Source of the DNA: Bacillota bacterium
GTDB lineage: Bacteria > Bacillota > Clostridia > Christensenellales > Aristaeellaceae
Length of the DNA: 14,564 nt
NCBI GenBank assembly: GCA_023416655.1
Contig: JAEZHK010000129.1
Location: 1-14,564, forward strand
Direction of reading: 5' to 3'
A program made the position numbers and the translations under genes. The notes under the pieces were generated by a model. That model searched no databases. It saw only the letters and a program-made list of their open reading frames with translations, and was not told the origin of the DNA. Positions 1 through 6,637 of this stretch are shown in pieces. Each line of letters starts with the position of its first letter. Position 1 is the first letter of the stretch.

Positions 1-1
1 T

Positions 2-277
2 TCCAAGCAGTACCGCGCCGCCAGCGAGCAGGTTCGCCGCTCCCTGCGCTACGCGTTCATCGGCCGCAAGCTCAAGAAGCGCGAATTCCGCCGCCTGTGG
101 ATCGCCCGCATCAACGCCGGCGCCCGCATCAACGGCCTGAGCTACTCCCGCATGATGGACGGCCTCAAGAAGAGCGGCGTCGTGGTCAACCGCAAGATCC
201 TGTCGGATCTCGCCATCCACGATGCGGCGGGCTTCGCGAAGTTGTGTGACACCGCCAAGGCCGGTCTGGGCAAGTAA
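2..277 (+). CDS. rplT: 50S ribosomal protein L20, C-terminal 91 residues (5' partial)
   Basis: The open frame enters from the left edge and ends at a TAA. The translation matches the conserved C-terminal three quarters of L20, with stretches such as RRLWIARINAG, GLSYSRMMDGL and VVNRKILSDLA. L20 is about 118 residues, so roughly the first 27 are missing. L20 is a primary 23S rRNA-binding protein needed for 50S assembly. In Firmicutes it normally closes an infC-rpmI-rplT operon, whose first genes would lie left of this window. A hairpin terminator follows 30 bp downstream, consistent with rplT being the last gene of its operon. The identification is secure; the partial status is simply due to the window edge. 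Confidence 0.97.
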   Translation, partial: SKQYRAASEQVRRSLRYAFIGRKLKKREFRRLWIARINAGARINGLSYSRMMDGLKKSGVVVNRKILSDLAIHDAAGFAKLCDTAKAGLGK

Positions 278-306
278 TGCCCTTACACAATTGCGCTATA
301 ATCAAT

Positions 307-339
307 GAGCGACCGCATTCTGCGGCCGCTCAAATTTTT
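307..339 (+). terminator. Rho-independent terminator after rplT
   Basis: An 11-bp stem with one A-C mismatch (307-317 with 321-331, loop TTC) is followed by AAATTTTT. It ends the ribosomal protein operon. On the other strand it lies just past the convergent exporter gene, but the U-tract there is poor. Confidence 0.85.
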
Positions 340-362
340 AAACGTCGTTGCCAGGCTTTCCA

Positions 363-1424
363 TCATGCGTTGTTTGAGTGCGCGTGGGTATGATGGGTAT
401 CCGGCGTGTGGCTGTGCGAATGCTCCGTTCTTTCATGGGTATGGACATGGCTGTGCTCTCCGGAAACCGGAAGATCGTGCGCATGGGTATGGTGGCTGTC
501 GCCGTGGCCATGCCGGTGCTCGTGCGTGGTGGCCGCGTGGACATGGGAATGTTTGTGGCGCTCCGCGCCCGCGAAATATGCCCCGGCGATCATCATGAGA
601 AGCGCCAGCACAAACGAAGCGTTAAAGCTCTGTCCAAAGATCAGCACCGAGAACAACACCCCAATAAAGGGCGCGACCGCGTAATAGGCGCTCGTCCTGG
701 CCGCCCCAAGTTCGCGCTGCGCGAGAACATAGAAGTAGATGCTGAGGCCATACGATACGAAACCAAGCAGCAAAGCCGCGATCGCGTACGAAATGTCGAC
801 ACCGGCCTGCCCCAGCGAGAGCGCGATTATCAGGGAGACAGCCCCGGAACCCAACCCCTTGATCACCACGATCTGCACGGGATCCTTGGACGACAGCATT
901 CTGGTGCAGTTGTTCTCAAAGCCCCACAGGACACACGCCAGCAGGATAAAAATGGAACCGGTTGAAAATGAGAAGCTGCCGATGTCCTCGAAGGACAGGA
1001 TCATACTGGAAAGGGTGATCAGGCAGATGGAAATCCACATCGATCTGCCGATGTTCTCATGAAAGATCGTGAGGGCAATGAGCGCCGTTGCGACGATCTC
1101 AAAGTTGTTCAACAAGGAAGCGTTCGCGGAAGCGGTCGTGCCCAGCCCGACCAATAGGCAGATGGGGGCCGCCACATCCAGAAGGATCATCCCCGCGACA
1201 TACGGCATTTCCTTCTTTGTGATCCGGGCTTCCGAACGCTCCCTTTTTCCGGCACGCTTTACGAGGCTGATCGCCAGCATCCCAAGCCCCGCTCCGAAGT
1301 AGAGCAGCGACGCCATGAACGCGGCGGGGACACCGGCCAGCAGCACCTTGGATACCGGCGCATTCAGCCCAAACAGCGCCGCCGCCAGGATGGCCATCAG
1401 AACCGCCTTCATGTTTCTGTTCAC
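363..1424 (-). CDS. DMT/EamA-family transporter with histidine-rich C-terminal tail
   Basis: A 353-residue protein with about ten hydrophobic helices in two EamA-like halves. The first half starts at residues 6-30 (AILAAALFGLNAPVSKVLL) and the second near residue 155 (FILLACVLWGFENNCTRMLS). This is the plan of drug/metabolite-superfamily exporters. The last 66 residues (about 288-353) hold 23 histidines in HxH patterns, typical of Zn/Ni/Co-binding tails and unusual for EamA proteins. The start is a GTG at 1422-1424 with AAGGTGAG just upstream; an in-frame ATG four codons later is the alternative. It has its own promoter and is divergent from the TraX-family gene. The substrate is unknown; a divalent metal, or metal-dependent gating, is inferred from the tail alone. 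Confidence 0.9.
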   Translation of the reverse strand: MNRNMKAVLMAILAAALFGLNAPVSKVLLAGVPAAFMASLLYFGAGLGMLAISLVKRAGKRERSEARITKKEMPYVAGMILLDVAAPICLLVGLGTTASANASLLNNFEIVATALIALTIFHENIGRSMWISICLITLSSMILSFEDIGSFSFSTGSIFILLACVLWGFENNCTRMLSSKDPVQIVVIKGLGSGAVSLIIALSLGQAGVDISYAIAALLLGFVSYGLSIYFYVLAQRELGAARTSAYYAVAPFIGVLFSVLIFGQSFNASFVLALLMMIAGAYFAGAERHKHSHVHAATTHEHRHGHGDSHHTHAHDLPVSGEHSHVHTHERTEHSHSHTPDTHHTHAHSNNA

Positions 1425-1456
1425 ATGCTCACCTTAACGCAAATTCTCCGCTTATG

Positions 1457-1485
1457 ATTATACATGGAATGCCGCCCCGGTTCAA
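1457..1485 (-). promoter_or_regulatory. Sigma-A promoter of the EamA transporter gene
   Basis: On the minus strand, TTGAAC (1485-1480), a 17-bp spacer and a perfect TATAAT (1462-1457) lie upstream of the GTG start. The predicted leader is about 26 nt. Confidence 0.8.
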
Positions 1486-1528
1486 GGAAGATGGCGCATT
1501 CCGATACTATGCGCGCCTTTTTCAGCCG

Positions 1529-1557
1529 TTGCGCCGCGGCGGAAAATCGCCTATAAT
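1529..1557 (+). promoter_or_regulatory. Sigma-A promoter of the TraX-family gene
   Basis: TTGCGC (1529-1534), a 17-bp spacer and TATAAT (1552-1557). It lies about 45 bp from the divergent promoter of the EamA gene, so the two -35 boxes are back to back. Confidence 0.8.
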
Positions 1558-1589
1558 GGATTATCGTACATTTCTTCCGAGGTGATCGT

Positions 1590-2357
1590 ATGGCGGGCGG
1601 GCGCAACATCAGGCTCAACACGGACACAGGGTTTTTGAAGCTCATCGCGATCCTCACGATGGCCATCGACCACATAGGCGCGGCGCTGCTGCCGCAGGTC
1701 CCGATCCTCCGGGTGATCGGGCGCATTGCCTTCCCCATCTTCGCGTACACGCTGGCGGTGGGCTGTGTGTACACCCGCGACATGCGCAGGTACGTCTTTC
1801 GCATGCTGCTCTTGGCGCTCGTCTCGCAGCCGTTCTACACGCTGGGGCTCAATCACACCACCCCGGCGATGGACGCGATGGTCTGGAGCGGCGATCCCTT
1901 ACGCAACGCGCTTTCCTGGTACCTGATGAGCTGGAACCGGCCCAGCATCATGCTGTCGCTGCTGGCCGGCATGCTGCTCATCTGGTGCTTCAAGGACAAA
2001 AGGTATGAGCTCGCGGCGGTGTTCGCGGCGGTGATCCTGTACTTCCAGGGGTATCTGGACTACGGCTGGCGTGGCATCGCGCTGATGCTATTATTCTACG
2101 CGTTTCTGGAGCACCCGGGCGCGTCGTTTCTTTGGGTGCTGGGCTTCATGCTTTGGTGGGGCATCTCCGGCGGCGGCGGATACGAGGTGGGCCCGATCCG
2201 CTTCGGCACGCAAGTTTTCGCGGTGCTGGCGCTGCCGCTGATCTACCTGCCCACCAAGACCAACTTGAAGCTGCCCAAGTGGTTTTTCTACCTTTTCTAC
2301 CCGGCGCACCTGGCGGCGCTCTACGCCGCGCAAGTTTTCCTCGCCCGCGGAGCGTAA
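1590..2357 (+). CDS. TraX-family polytopic membrane protein
   Basis: A 255-residue protein with seven or eight membrane segments. It opens with the family hallmark LKLIAILTMAIDHIGAALLP (about residues 16-35), followed by LRVIGRIAFPIFAYTLAVG, and ends with KWFFYLFYPAHLAALY near residues 230-245. TraX of the F plasmid acetylates pilin, but chromosomal homologues are common in Firmicutes without any conjugation genes and their acyl acceptor is unknown. No transfer genes lie nearby. The ATG is preceded by GAGGTGAT at good spacing and by a clean promoter, and the gene ends in a strong terminator, so it is a single-gene unit. The family call is confident; the function is not known. Confidence 0.9.
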   Translation: MAGGRNIRLNTDTGFLKLIAILTMAIDHIGAALLPQVPILRVIGRIAFPIFAYTLAVGCVYTRDMRRYVFRMLLLALVSQPFYTLGLNHTTPAMDAMVWSGDPLRNALSWYLMSWNRPSIMLSLLAGMLLIWCFKDKRYELAAVFAAVILYFQGYLDYGWRGIALMLLFYAFLEHPGASFLWVLGFMLWWGISGGGGYEVGPIRFGTQVFAVLALPLIYLPTKTNLKLPKWFFYLFYPAHLAALYAAQVFLARGA

Positions 2358-2378
2358 AAGGACGGCCCGATCCCTTCC

Positions 2379-2411
2379 GTTCCCGGCGCGAAATCGCCGG
2401 GAACTGTTTTT
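2379..2411 (+). terminator. Rho-independent terminator after the TraX-family gene
   Basis: A perfect 10-bp stem (GTTCCCGGCG at 2379-2388 with its complement at 2395-2404, loop CGAAAT) is followed by TGTTTTT. The same stem, with a different loop and no T-run, recurs at 6730-6754. Confidence 0.9.
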
Positions 2412-2440
2412 CAGCGGCGTGAGGCAGGCCGCCGCGAGTT

Positions 2441-2469
2441 TTGATCTTTTCGCGCCGACGTGGTATAAT
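2441..2469 (+). promoter_or_regulatory. Extended -10 promoter of the small membrane protein gene
   Basis: TTGATC (2441-2446), a 17-bp spacer and TATAAT (2464-2469), with an upstream TGG making an extended -10. The predicted start of transcription falls at the edge of the ribosome site, giving a leader of only about 13 nt. Confidence 0.8.
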
Positions 2470-2488
2470 AATGGAAGGAGGTGAGCGC

Positions 2489-2713
2489 ATGATCTTCTTC
2501 ATCGCGCCCTTCGTCTGGATGATGGCGGTTCCCATCGTGGTCGTCGTGGTGCTGCTTCTGCGCATGCTGTTCTGGGCGCGCTCGCTGCGCGGGCCGCAAG
2601 CGACGCGCGCAAAGCGGCGGGAACAGCCGTTCATTGAGGGCGAGTTTGTGGACGAGGAAAAGGATTCCACGGAGGAAGGTTCGACTTCTCCCCGTGATCC
2701 GCTTGAAAAATAG
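2489..2713 (+). CDS. Small single-pass membrane protein (74 aa), unknown function
   Basis: I chose the ATG at 2489 because a near-perfect AAGGAGGTG ribosome site lies just upstream; an in-frame upstream extension would cover that site and the promoter. The product has one hydrophobic helix (about residues 3-28, rich in Val and Leu, FVWMMAVPIVVVVVLLLRML). A basic segment follows (RSLRGPQATRAKRR), then an acidic tail (EGEFVDEEKDSTEEG). The positive-inside rule suggests a cytoplasmic C-terminus. I do not recognise a family. The end of the gene overlaps the -35 box of purA, and no terminator separates the two, so some readthrough into purA is likely. The promoter and ribosome site make this a real gene despite its size. 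Confidence 0.75.
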   Translation: MIFFIAPFVWMMAVPIVVVVVLLLRMLFWARSLRGPQATRAKRREQPFIEGEFVDEEKDSTEEGSTSPRDPLEK

Positions 2714-2731
2714 CCCTGGAAATGGTATAAT
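2703..2731 (+). promoter_or_regulatory. Extended -10 promoter of purA
   Basis: TTGAAA (2703-2708, inside the last codons of the upstream gene), a 17-bp spacer and TATAAT (2726-2731) preceded by TGG. It implies a leader of about 80 nt to the purA start. I see no purine riboswitch in that leader. Confidence 0.85.
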
Positions 2732-2817
2732 ACTGTGCAAACGCTTCGAAACGGCATTTCTCTCCGAACGTTTTCGGGCGGTTGCGCGGTATTCGTTCGT
2801 AATTGGAGGTAAAATTC

Positions 2818-4092
2818 ATGGCGATCTGCGCAATTGTAGGCATCAACTGGGGCGACGAGGGCAAGGGCCGCATGGTGGACTATCTGGCGGACCGCTTTGA
2901 GGTCGTCGTAAGGTATCAGGGCGGCAACAACGCCGGCCACACGGTGATCAACGAGTACGGAAAATCCGCGCTGAACCTCTTGCCTTCGGGCATATTCCGC
3001 CGGGAGACGGTGAACCTGCTGGGCGTCGGCACGGTGATCGACCCCAAGCACCTGTGCGCCGAGATGGACAAACTACGGGATAAAGGCGTGACCATCACGC
3101 CGGAAAACCTGCGCATTTCCGAGCGCGCGATGATCGTGCTGCCCTTCCACCCGCTGCAGGACAAGCTCGAAGAGCAGCGGCTGGGCAAGGACAGCTACGG
3201 CTCGACGCTTCGCGGCATCTCCCCCATCTACGGCGACAAGTACATGAAAAAGGCCATCCAGATGGGCGACCTCCTGTATCCCGAGACGCTGAGGCACCAC
3301 CTGAAAAAGCTCATCGACTGGAAGAACGCGGTGTTCTCCTCGGCTTACGCCCAGCCGCCGATTTCCTTTGAGGAAACGATGGAATGGCTGGACACCTACG
3401 GCGCGCCGCTGATCCCCTACATCTGCGACACCGGCAAGGTGCTCAAAGAGGCGAAGGCCGCGGGCAAGAGCATTCTGTTTGAGGCGCAGCTGGGCGCGCT
3501 CCGCGACATCGACTACGGCATCTATCCATTCTCCTCGTCTTCCTCGCCGCTGGCGGCCTACGCGCCCATCGGCGGCGGGCTGCCGTCCATCAAGCTGGAC
3601 GATGTGGTGGGCGTGGTCAAGGCCTACTCCACCTGCGTGGGCGAAGGCCCGTTCGTGGGCGAGCTGTCCGGCGAGATCGCCACGAACCTGCGCGAGGCGG
3701 GCGGCGAATACGGCGCGGCCACCGGCCGGCCCCGGCGCATCGCGTGGATGGATGTGGTGGCCACCCGCCACGGCATTGAGCTTCAGGGCGCAAACATGAT
3801 CGCGCTGACCAAGATGGACGTGCTCTCGCACCTGGCCGAGATCCCGGTCTGCGTGGGCTACAAGCTGCACGGCGAAACCGTCGGCGAGTTCCCCTTTACG
3901 CCGGAGCTTGCCGCCTGCGAGCCGGTCTACGAAGTGCTGCCCGGCTGGCAGGAGGACATCTGCTCGGTGCGGGAATTCTCCAAGCTGCCCAAGGCCGCAC
4001 AGGACTACGTGCTGTTCCTGGAGGAAAAGCTGGGCTGCCCCATCCCCTACGTCTCGGTGGGCGCCGAGCGCGACCAGATCATCTTGCGATGA
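2818..4092 (+). CDS. purA: Adenylosuccinate synthetase
   Basis: A 424-residue protein of normal family length. It catalyses IMP + aspartate + GTP to adenylosuccinate, the first step of the AMP branch, in the cytoplasm. The N-terminal GTP/IMP loop is IVGINWGDEGKGR, with catalytic Asp13, and NNAGHTV follows with catalytic His41. Other family blocks are VGEGPFVGELSG, GAATGRPRRIAW and ALTKMDVLSHL, the last being the guanine-recognition region. The ATG at 2818 has GGAGGT eight bases upstream; an earlier in-frame ATG at 2803 would place that site inside the gene and was rejected. The GINWGDEGKGR variant replaces the more usual GxQWGDEGKGK, but the catalytic residues are intact. It is followed by purB, which completes the pathway. 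Confidence 0.97.
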   Translation: MAICAIVGINWGDEGKGRMVDYLADRFEVVVRYQGGNNAGHTVINEYGKSALNLLPSGIFRRETVNLLGVGTVIDPKHLCAEMDKLRDKGVTITPENLRISERAMIVLPFHPLQDKLEEQRLGKDSYGSTLRGISPIYGDKYMKKAIQMGDLLYPETLRHHLKKLIDWKNAVFSSAYAQPPISFEETMEWLDTYGAPLIPYICDTGKVLKEAKAAGKSILFEAQLGALRDIDYGIYPFSSSSSPLAAYAPIGGGLPSIKLDDVVGVVKAYSTCVGEGPFVGELSGEIATNLREAGGEYGAATGRPRRIAWMDVVATRHGIELQGANMIALTKMDVLSHLAEIPVCVGYKLHGETVGEFPFTPELAACEPVYEVLPGWQEDICSVREFSKLPKAAQDYVLFLEEKLGCPIPYVSVGAERDQIILR

Positions 4093-4096
4093 AGTT

Positions 4097-4124
4097 TTCG
4101 AATGCGCTTGAAAGCGCATCCGAA
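4097..4124 (+). other. Stem-loop immediately after purA stop
   Basis: A 13-bp stem with one mismatch (4097-4109 with 4112-4124) begins four bases after the purA stop. No T-run follows, so it is more likely a 3'-end stabilising or attenuating hairpin than an intrinsic terminator. Confidence 0.6.
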
Positions 4125-4140
4125 AGCGAAGGGAACGGGA

Positions 4141-4368
4141 CCGGATTGCTAAAAATTCTGTGGGATTTTTCGGGCGCAATCCGGGCGGCAGGTATTGATT
4201 CCCCGATTCGGCGCAACACTCCAAATCATTGGAATGTTGTGGTCGCGAAGCGACTTGGTTTCCCAAAGGGAAACCAACCTTGGGGGGCAAGCACGCCCTT
4301 TGGGGGAATCCATAAGTGCCGACAAGTCGGCGCTTATGATAGAACCTTGGAGGGTCTTGACCCTCCAA
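4141..4368 (+). repeat. Structured intergenic element A (multi-stem-loop)
   Basis: The 354-bp gap between purA and purB contains no credible gene but is filled with stem-loops. In order: a nested hairpin (outer CCGGATTG 4141-4148 with 4177-4184; inner AAAAATTC 4151-4158 with 4163-4170, loop TGTG); an enclosing stem GATTCCCC 4197-4204 with GGGGAATC 4303-4310; inside it hairpins at 4214-4239, 4243-4253 and 4255-4277 (perfect 10 bp); then 4311-4338 (13 bp, one wobble) and 4347-4368 (perfect 10 bp, TTGGAGGGTC). The nested hairpin and the following GGTATTG block are shared with element B. I found no convincing promoter for purB here, so purA and purB are probably cotranscribed through it. The biological role is unknown. 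Confidence 0.75.
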
Positions 4369-4446
4369 ACCTCCCGCAGATTGAATCTCGTCAGTTCATG
4401 TCGTCATCGTGGCCGCATCAAAGCGGGGCCATCAGGAGGAACGCCC

Positions 4447-5880
4447 ATGGAACGGAAACCCGCCTATGAGTCGCCGCTGGGCAGCCGCTACGCCAGCCGC
4501 GAGATGCTGTACCTGTTTTCGCCGGACAACAAGTTCATCACCTGGCGGAAGCTTTGGGTGGCGCTGGCCGAGGCCGAGCGCGAGCTGGGTCTGCCGATTA
4601 CTCAGGCGCAGATCGAGTCGCTGAAGGACCACGTCACCGACATCGACTACGACGCCGCCCGCGCCTACGAGGAGCGGGTGCGCCACGACGTGATGGCCCA
4701 CGTGCGCGCCTACGCCGACCAGTGCGACAGCAACGCCGGCGCGATCATTCACCTGGGCGCGACTTCCTGTTACGTGACCGATAACACCGACGCGCTGATC
4801 CTCCGGCACGCGCTGCAACTCATCCGCGGCAAACTTGTGGAGGCGCTTCGCCGCCTCCGCGCCTTCGCGCTCCGCTACAAGGACCTGCCCACGCTGGGCC
4901 TCACCCACCTGCAACCGGCGCAGCCGGTGACGGTGGGCAAGCGCGCCACGCTCTGGATGCAGGACTTTATGATGGACGTGGAGGACCTGGACCACGCGCT
5001 GTCCACGGTGAAGCTGCTGGGCTCCAAGGGCACCACGGGCACCCAGGCCAGCTTCATGGCGCTGTTTGAGAACGACGGCCAGAAGGTGCTGGAACTGGAA
5101 AAGCTGGTCGCGCAGAAGATGGGGCTTGAAGCGGTCTACCCGGTCAGCGGACAGACCTACCCGAGAAAGCTGGACAGCCGCGTGCTTTCGGTGCTCAGCG
5201 GCATTGCGCAGAGCGCCTACAAATTCGCGCAGGACATCCGGCTTTTGCAGGCGTTCCACGAGTGCGAGGAGCCGTTCGGGTCCGAACAGATCGGCTCCAG
5301 CGCGATGGCTTACAAGCGCAACCCCATGCGCTCCGAGCGCATCTGCTCCTTGAGCCGCCATGTGATGGCGCTCGAGGCCGACACCGCCATGACCGCCGCC
5401 ACCCAATGGTTCGAGCGCACGCTGGACGATTCCGCCAACCGCCGCCTGAGCCTGCCGGAGGCGTTCCTGGCCACCGACGCGGTACTCGAACTGGTGTGCA
5501 ATGTATCCGCAGGCATCGTAGTCTACCCCAAGATCATCGAAAAGAACCTTCGGGAGAACATGCCCTTCATGGCCACCGAGAACATCCTCATGGAGGCGGT
5601 CAAGGCGGGCGGAGACCGGCAGGCGCTGCACGAGCGCATCCGCGTGCACTCGCAGGAAGCCACGAAGCGCGTGCGCGTGGAGGGGCTGGACAACGACCTT
5701 CTGGAGCGCATCGCGAATGACCCAGCGTTCCCGCTGGACCGCTCGCGCCTCGAGGCGCTGATGGACCCGAAGATGTACACCGGCCGCTCCGCGGAGCAGG
5801 TGGAGGAATTCATCGAGGAACTGATCGACCCGCTGCTCGAAGGCGCGCCCGAGGTCAAGGCCGGCGACGTCCGCGTATGA
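4447..5880 (+). CDS. purB: Adenylosuccinate lyase, animal-type
   Basis: A 477-residue protein that cleaves adenylosuccinate to AMP + fumarate and also SAICAR to AICAR. The start ATG follows AGGAGGA. The fumarase/aspartase signature GSSAMAYKRNP spans residues 283-293, with the catalytic serine at 284/285; THLQPAQ carries His154, and RHDVMAHV and LGATSCYV are present. The whole chain, from SPLGSRYAS at the N-terminus through QWFERTLDDSANRR and PFMATENI, resembles human ADSL from memory much more than the ~430-residue B. subtilis type. In the signature the usual Pro is Ala (AMAYK rather than AMPYK). It sits after purA, so the pair converts IMP to AMP. A strong terminator ends the unit. Confidence 0.97.
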   Translation: MERKPAYESPLGSRYASREMLYLFSPDNKFITWRKLWVALAEAERELGLPITQAQIESLKDHVTDIDYDAARAYEERVRHDVMAHVRAYADQCDSNAGAIIHLGATSCYVTDNTDALILRHALQLIRGKLVEALRRLRAFALRYKDLPTLGLTHLQPAQPVTVGKRATLWMQDFMMDVEDLDHALSTVKLLGSKGTTGTQASFMALFENDGQKVLELEKLVAQKMGLEAVYPVSGQTYPRKLDSRVLSVLSGIAQSAYKFAQDIRLLQAFHECEEPFGSEQIGSSAMAYKRNPMRSERICSLSRHVMALEADTAMTAATQWFERTLDDSANRRLSLPEAFLATDAVLELVCNVSAGIVVYPKIIEKNLRENMPFMATENILMEAVKAGGDRQALHERIRVHSQEATKRVRVEGLDNDLLERIANDPAFPLDRSRLEALMDPKMYTGRSAEQVEEFIEELIDPLLEGAPEVKAGDVRV

Positions 5881-5893
5881 CCTCTCGGCAATC

Positions 5894-5929
5894 AAGAAAC
5901 GGAGCGGCCGACACCGCTCCGTTTTTCTT
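5894..5929 (+). terminator. Rho-independent terminator after purB
   Basis: A long perfect stem (AAGAAACGGAGCGG at 5894-5907 against 5914 onward, loop CCGACA) runs into GTTTTTCTT. It closes the purA-purB unit. Confidence 0.95.
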
Positions 5930-5957
5930 GTCACAGGGCGCCAGGCAAGGGATTGGC

Positions 5958-5986
5958 TTGACCACCCTGGCGTATCATGGTAGAAT
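5958..5986 (+). promoter_or_regulatory. Sigma-A promoter of mntP
   Basis: TTGACC (5958-5963), a 17-bp spacer and TAGAAT (5981-5986) with an upstream TGG. The leader is only about 20 nt, which leaves no room for the Mn2+-sensing yybP-ykoY riboswitch that often precedes mntP. Confidence 0.8.
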
Positions 5987-6012
5987 AAAAGGAACCTTCA
6001 TGTAAGGGACTG

Positions 6013-6588
6013 ATGCTTTTGGGTACGGCGGACATCCTGTTGATCGGCGTGGGGCTTTCGATGGACGCCTTCGCGGTGGCCATCTGCAAGGGTCTCGCGA
6101 TGCGCAGAATCCAATGGGGTCATGCCGCTGTGATCGCTCTGTTCTTCGGCGGCTTTCAGGCGCTGATGCCCTTTCTGGGCTGGGCGGTCGGACTGAGCTT
6201 TCAGGGCCTCATCGCGGCCTATGACCACTGGATCGCCTTCGGGCTGCTCCTTTTCATCGGCGGAAAGTTCCTGTACGACGCGATCCGCGCGGAGGCGTGC
6301 GGAGAGGATTCCTGCGACATCTCGCTGGACCTGAAGGGCCTAACGATGCTGGCCATCGCCACGAGTATCGACGCGCTGGCCATCGGCGTTACGCTGGCGT
6401 TCCTCAAGGTGAACGTGGCCGCCGCCTGCGGGGTGATCGGCGCGACCACCTTCCTGATCTCGCTGGGCGGCGTGGTGGTGGGCAATCTCTTCGGCGCTCG
6501 CTTTCAGAAGAAGGCGGAGATCGCGGGCGGCGTCATCCTGATCCTGATCGGCGTCAAGATCCTGCTGGAACACTTGGGCGTATTCTAG
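6013..6588 (+). CDS. mntP: Manganese exporter MntP (DUF204 family)
   Basis: A 191-residue protein with six membrane helices in two repeated halves, the usual size for MntP. The helix-1 motif LSMDAFAVAICKGLA (Asp18) is mirrored in the second half by ATSIDALAIGVTLAF (Asp120). FGGFQALMPFLGW lies between, and FGARFQKKAEIAGGVILILIG is near the end. These acidic residues are the conserved metal-binding positions of the family. It exports Mn2+ across the cytoplasmic membrane. The start is uncertain: AAGGGA lies only a few bases before the ATG at 6013, and the TTG two codons later (6019) has better spacing. The gene is transcribed alone from its own promoter. Confidence 0.93.
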   Translation: MLLGTADILLIGVGLSMDAFAVAICKGLAMRRIQWGHAAVIALFFGGFQALMPFLGWAVGLSFQGLIAAYDHWIAFGLLLFIGGKFLYDAIRAEACGEDSCDISLDLKGLTMLAIATSIDALAIGVTLAFLKVNVAAACGVIGATTFLISLGGVVVGNLFGARFQKKAEIAGGVILILIGVKILLEHLGVF

Positions 6589-6621
6589 GCGCTGAAAATC
6601 CGCCGAGCGTCTTTTCAGCGC
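6589..6621 (+). other. Stem-loop immediately after mntP stop
   Basis: A perfect 10-bp stem (GCGCTGAAAA 6589-6598 with 6612-6621, 13-nt loop) starts right after the stop codon. The U residues are inside the stem and no T-run follows, so it is a weak terminator at best. It occupies the same place relative to element B as the 4097-4124 hairpin does to element A. Confidence 0.65.
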
Positions 6622-6637
6622 GGATGGGAAGAACTGC

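Noticed and set aside
297..302. TATAAT before the rplT terminator
   Set aside because: There is no -35 box at a usable distance and no plus-strand gene follows it; it is followed at once by a terminator hairpin.
1590..2357. TraX as evidence of a conjugative element
   Set aside because: Chromosomal TraX homologues are widespread in Firmicutes and no transfer, relaxase or integrase genes are present.
2732..2817. Possible purine riboswitch in the purA leader
   Set aside because: The leader is only about 80 nt and I see no paired P1-P3 layout or conserved loop sequences of the purine aptamer; only a weak CGAACG/CGTTCG pairing.
2146..3051. 301-codon minus-strand frame spanning the traX-like 3' end to the purA 5' end
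   Set aside because: It crosses two promoters, a terminator and three supported plus-strand genes, and its translation is low-complexity Arg-rich sequence.
3073..4368. 431-codon open frame on the minus strand across purA
   Set aside because: It is an antisense shadow caused by high GC at third positions; it has no promoter or ribosome site, and purA itself is unambiguous.
4195..4446. N-terminal extension of purB into the stem-loop region
   Set aside because: The ATG at 4447 has a strong ribosome site and gives the family N-terminus; the extension is non-homologous and made of palindromes.
4432..5934. 500-codon open frame on the minus strand across purB
   Set aside because: It is an antisense shadow rich in Arg, Val, His and Gln with no family resemblance, and it reads through the purB terminator.
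5987..6012. yybP-ykoY manganese riboswitch for mntP
   Set aside because: The predicted leader is about 20 nt, too short for the aptamer.
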